A stretch of DNA of 18,206 nt. Origin: Actinomycetota bacterium. GTDB taxonomy: Bacteria > Actinomycetota > Actinomycetes > Actinomycetales > Angustibacteraceae. The DNA is taken from assembly GCA_014377795.1 (NCBI GenBank), contig JACMOY010000417.1:1-18206 (forward strand), written 5' to 3'. Below are positions 16,610 through 18,206 of this stretch, in pieces; the first letter of the stretch is position 1, and every line of letters begins with the position of its first letter. The notes below the pieces were generated by a model that saw only the letters and a list, made by a program, of their open reading frames with translations, did no database searches and was not told the DNA's origin. A program made the translations under genes and the position numbers.

Positions 16610-17455
16610 TCAGTCCCGCCCGGCGTACGGCGCGCCCAGCCGGGCCAGCTGCTCGCGGCCGCCGTCCAGGGCGGTCAGCACCCACAGCCCGTCCTCGGCG
16701 ACGGCGACCGTGTGCTCGAAGTGGGCGGCCCGCGAGGAGTCGGTGCTGACGACGGTCCAGTCGTCGTCCAGCACCCGGGTCGCGGCCGAGCCGCGGGTCA
16801 GCATCGGCTCGATCGCGACGACCAGCCCCGCGCGCACCCGCACGCCCTTGTCGCGCACCCGGTAGTTGGGCACCTGGGGGTGCTGGTGCATCTCGGTGCC
16901 GATCCCGTGACCGACGTACTCCTCGACGATGCCGTAGCCCGAAGGGCCCAGCGCTCCCCCGTCCTGCGCCCGCGACTCGACCAGGTCCTCGACGGCCGAG
17001 CCGACCTCGTGCAGCCGGCGGCCGGCGAGCAGCGCCGCGATGCCGTGCCACATGGCCTCCTCGGTGGTCTCGACCAGCTGCTCGTCGGCGGGGTCGGGGT
17101 GGCCCACGACCAGCGAGACGGCGGCGTCACCGTGCCAGCCCGCCACGATCGCCCCGCAGTCGATCGAGACCACGTCGCCGTCGGTGAGCACCCGGTCACC
17201 GGGGATGCCGTGCACGATCTCGTCGTTGACCGAGACGCAGAGCGTCGCGGGGAACCCGTGGTAGCCCATGAACGAGGGGACCGCCCCCGCCCCGCGGATG
17301 CGCTTCTCGGCGATCGCGTCCAGGTCGCGGGTCGTCATGCCGACCTCGGCGGACTCGCGCAGCAGCGCGAGCGTCTCACCCACGACCAGGCCCGCTCGGC
17401 GCATGGCGCTCACCTGGTCGGGCGTCTTGTACTGGATCCGGTCACGGCCGATCAC
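16610..17455 (-). CDS. map: Type I methionine aminopeptidase
   Basis: Removes the initiator methionine from nascent proteins. The 281-residue product has all five metal ligands in order: D99 (SIDCGA), D110 (WHGDAAVS), H183 (GHGIG), E216 (AIEPML) and E247 (HFEHTVAV). It also has H82 in NDEIVHGIP, which contacts the substrate. The start is GTG 17455; MIGRDRIQYKTPDQVSAMRRAG fits the usual actinobacterial N-terminus, and there is no long zinc-finger extension. It begins 16 bp after the adk stop with a poor ribosome binding site, implying translational coupling. The gene ends before a separate promoter for infA. Confidence 0.97.
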   Translation of the reverse strand: MIGRDRIQYKTPDQVSAMRRAGLVVGETLALLRESAEVGMTTRDLDAIAEKRIRGAGAVPSFMGYHGFPATLCVSVNDEIVHGIPGDRVLTDGDVVSIDCGAIVAGWHGDAAVSLVVGHPDPADEQLVETTEEAMWHGIAALLAGRRLHEVGSAVEDLVESRAQDGGALGPSGYGIVEEYVGHGIGTEMHQHPQVPNYRVRDKGVRVRAGLVVAIEPMLTRGSAATRVLDDDWTVVSTDSSRAAHFEHTVAVAEDGLWVLTALDGGREQLARLGAPYAGRD

Positions 17456-17471
17456 GCGGCGGGACCGCCGT

Positions 17472-18055
<584 letters not shown>

Positions 18056-18056
<1 letters not shown>

Positions 18057-18206
18057 CAGCGCAGGAACCCTTCGTAGTGCCGCTGCTGCAGCTGCGACTC
18101 GATCTGCTTCACCGTCTCCAGGCCCACGCCGACGATGATCAGGATCGAGGTGCCACCGAAGGGGAAGTTCTGGTTGGCGTTGACCAGCGCCAGCGCGATC
18201 AACGGG
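18056..18206 (-). CDS. secY: Protein translocase subunit SecY, C-terminal end (partial)
   Basis: Only the last 49 residues are in the window; the rest lies beyond the right edge. They begin [10 protein letters not shown], the end of the last membrane region, and continue with [20 protein letters not shown] and the cytoplasmic tail [12 protein letters not shown]. This is the canonical SecY C-terminus, needed for SecA and ribosome contacts. The reading frame is offset by one base at the window edge. The TGA stop at 18058-18056 shares its A with the adk ATG. SecY is the central channel of the Sec translocon, which would also export the pullulanase encoded here. Confidence 0.93.

Overview
This is a high-GC actinobacterial chromosomal segment, probably from Micrococcales (suggested by gene order, frequent GTG starts, C+ type S4 and a secreted pullulanase). 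I would not name a genus from sequence alone. Apart from one gene at the left, every complete gene is on the minus strand, so transcription runs right to left. Most of the window is conserved core genome: the distal end of the ribosomal protein superoperon (secY-adk-map / infA-rpmJ-rpsM-rpsK-rpsD-rpoA-rplQ-truA) and the rplM-rpsI-glmM cluster.

Right part (about 18206 down to 11518): the 3' end of secY shares one base with adk, which is followed by map. A promoter-like site (TTGGGT-18-TATCCT) then starts infA, followed by rpmJ (37 codons), rpsM, rpsK, rpsD, rpoA, rplQ and truA. Together these give the Sec channel, nucleotide supply, N-terminal Met removal, translation initiation, 30S head and body proteins, L36 and L17, the RNA polymerase alpha subunit and tRNA pseudouridylation. 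Several spacers hold G+C-rich hairpins: the infA leader, rpmJ-rpsM, rpsM-rpsK, rpsD-rpoA (three in a row) and rplQ-truA (a 15-bp stem ending at the truA start codon).

Middle (11394 down to 3780): two genes that are not part of the usual truA-rplM neighbourhood sit between truA and rplM. One is an ABC-F type ATPase. The other encodes a 1927-residue secreted enzyme that fuses an alpha-amylase catalytic domain to a pullulanase catalytic domain, with three X25-like starch-associated modules. Its upstream region carries a CTTGC-N7-GCAAG inverted repeat that resembles a maltose/starch regulator operator.

Left part (3768 down to 1): a good vegetative promoter (TTGACC-18-TACCCT) lies only 11 bp past the pullulanase stop and drives rplM-rpsI through a structured leader of about 137 nt. 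A 9-bp stem hairpin without a U-tract follows rpsI, then glmM (cell-wall precursor synthesis). glmM converges with a DUF389 membrane protein gene on the plus strand, and their stop codons share the palindrome CTAG. At the left edge 34 codons of a minus-strand gene run off the window.

I see no tRNA, rRNA, CRISPR array, insertion sequence, phage gene or obviously new system. The points most worth following are the structured spacers and leaders and the insertion of a starch-degradation gene into a ribosomal protein neighbourhood. No gap between genes exceeds 300 bases.
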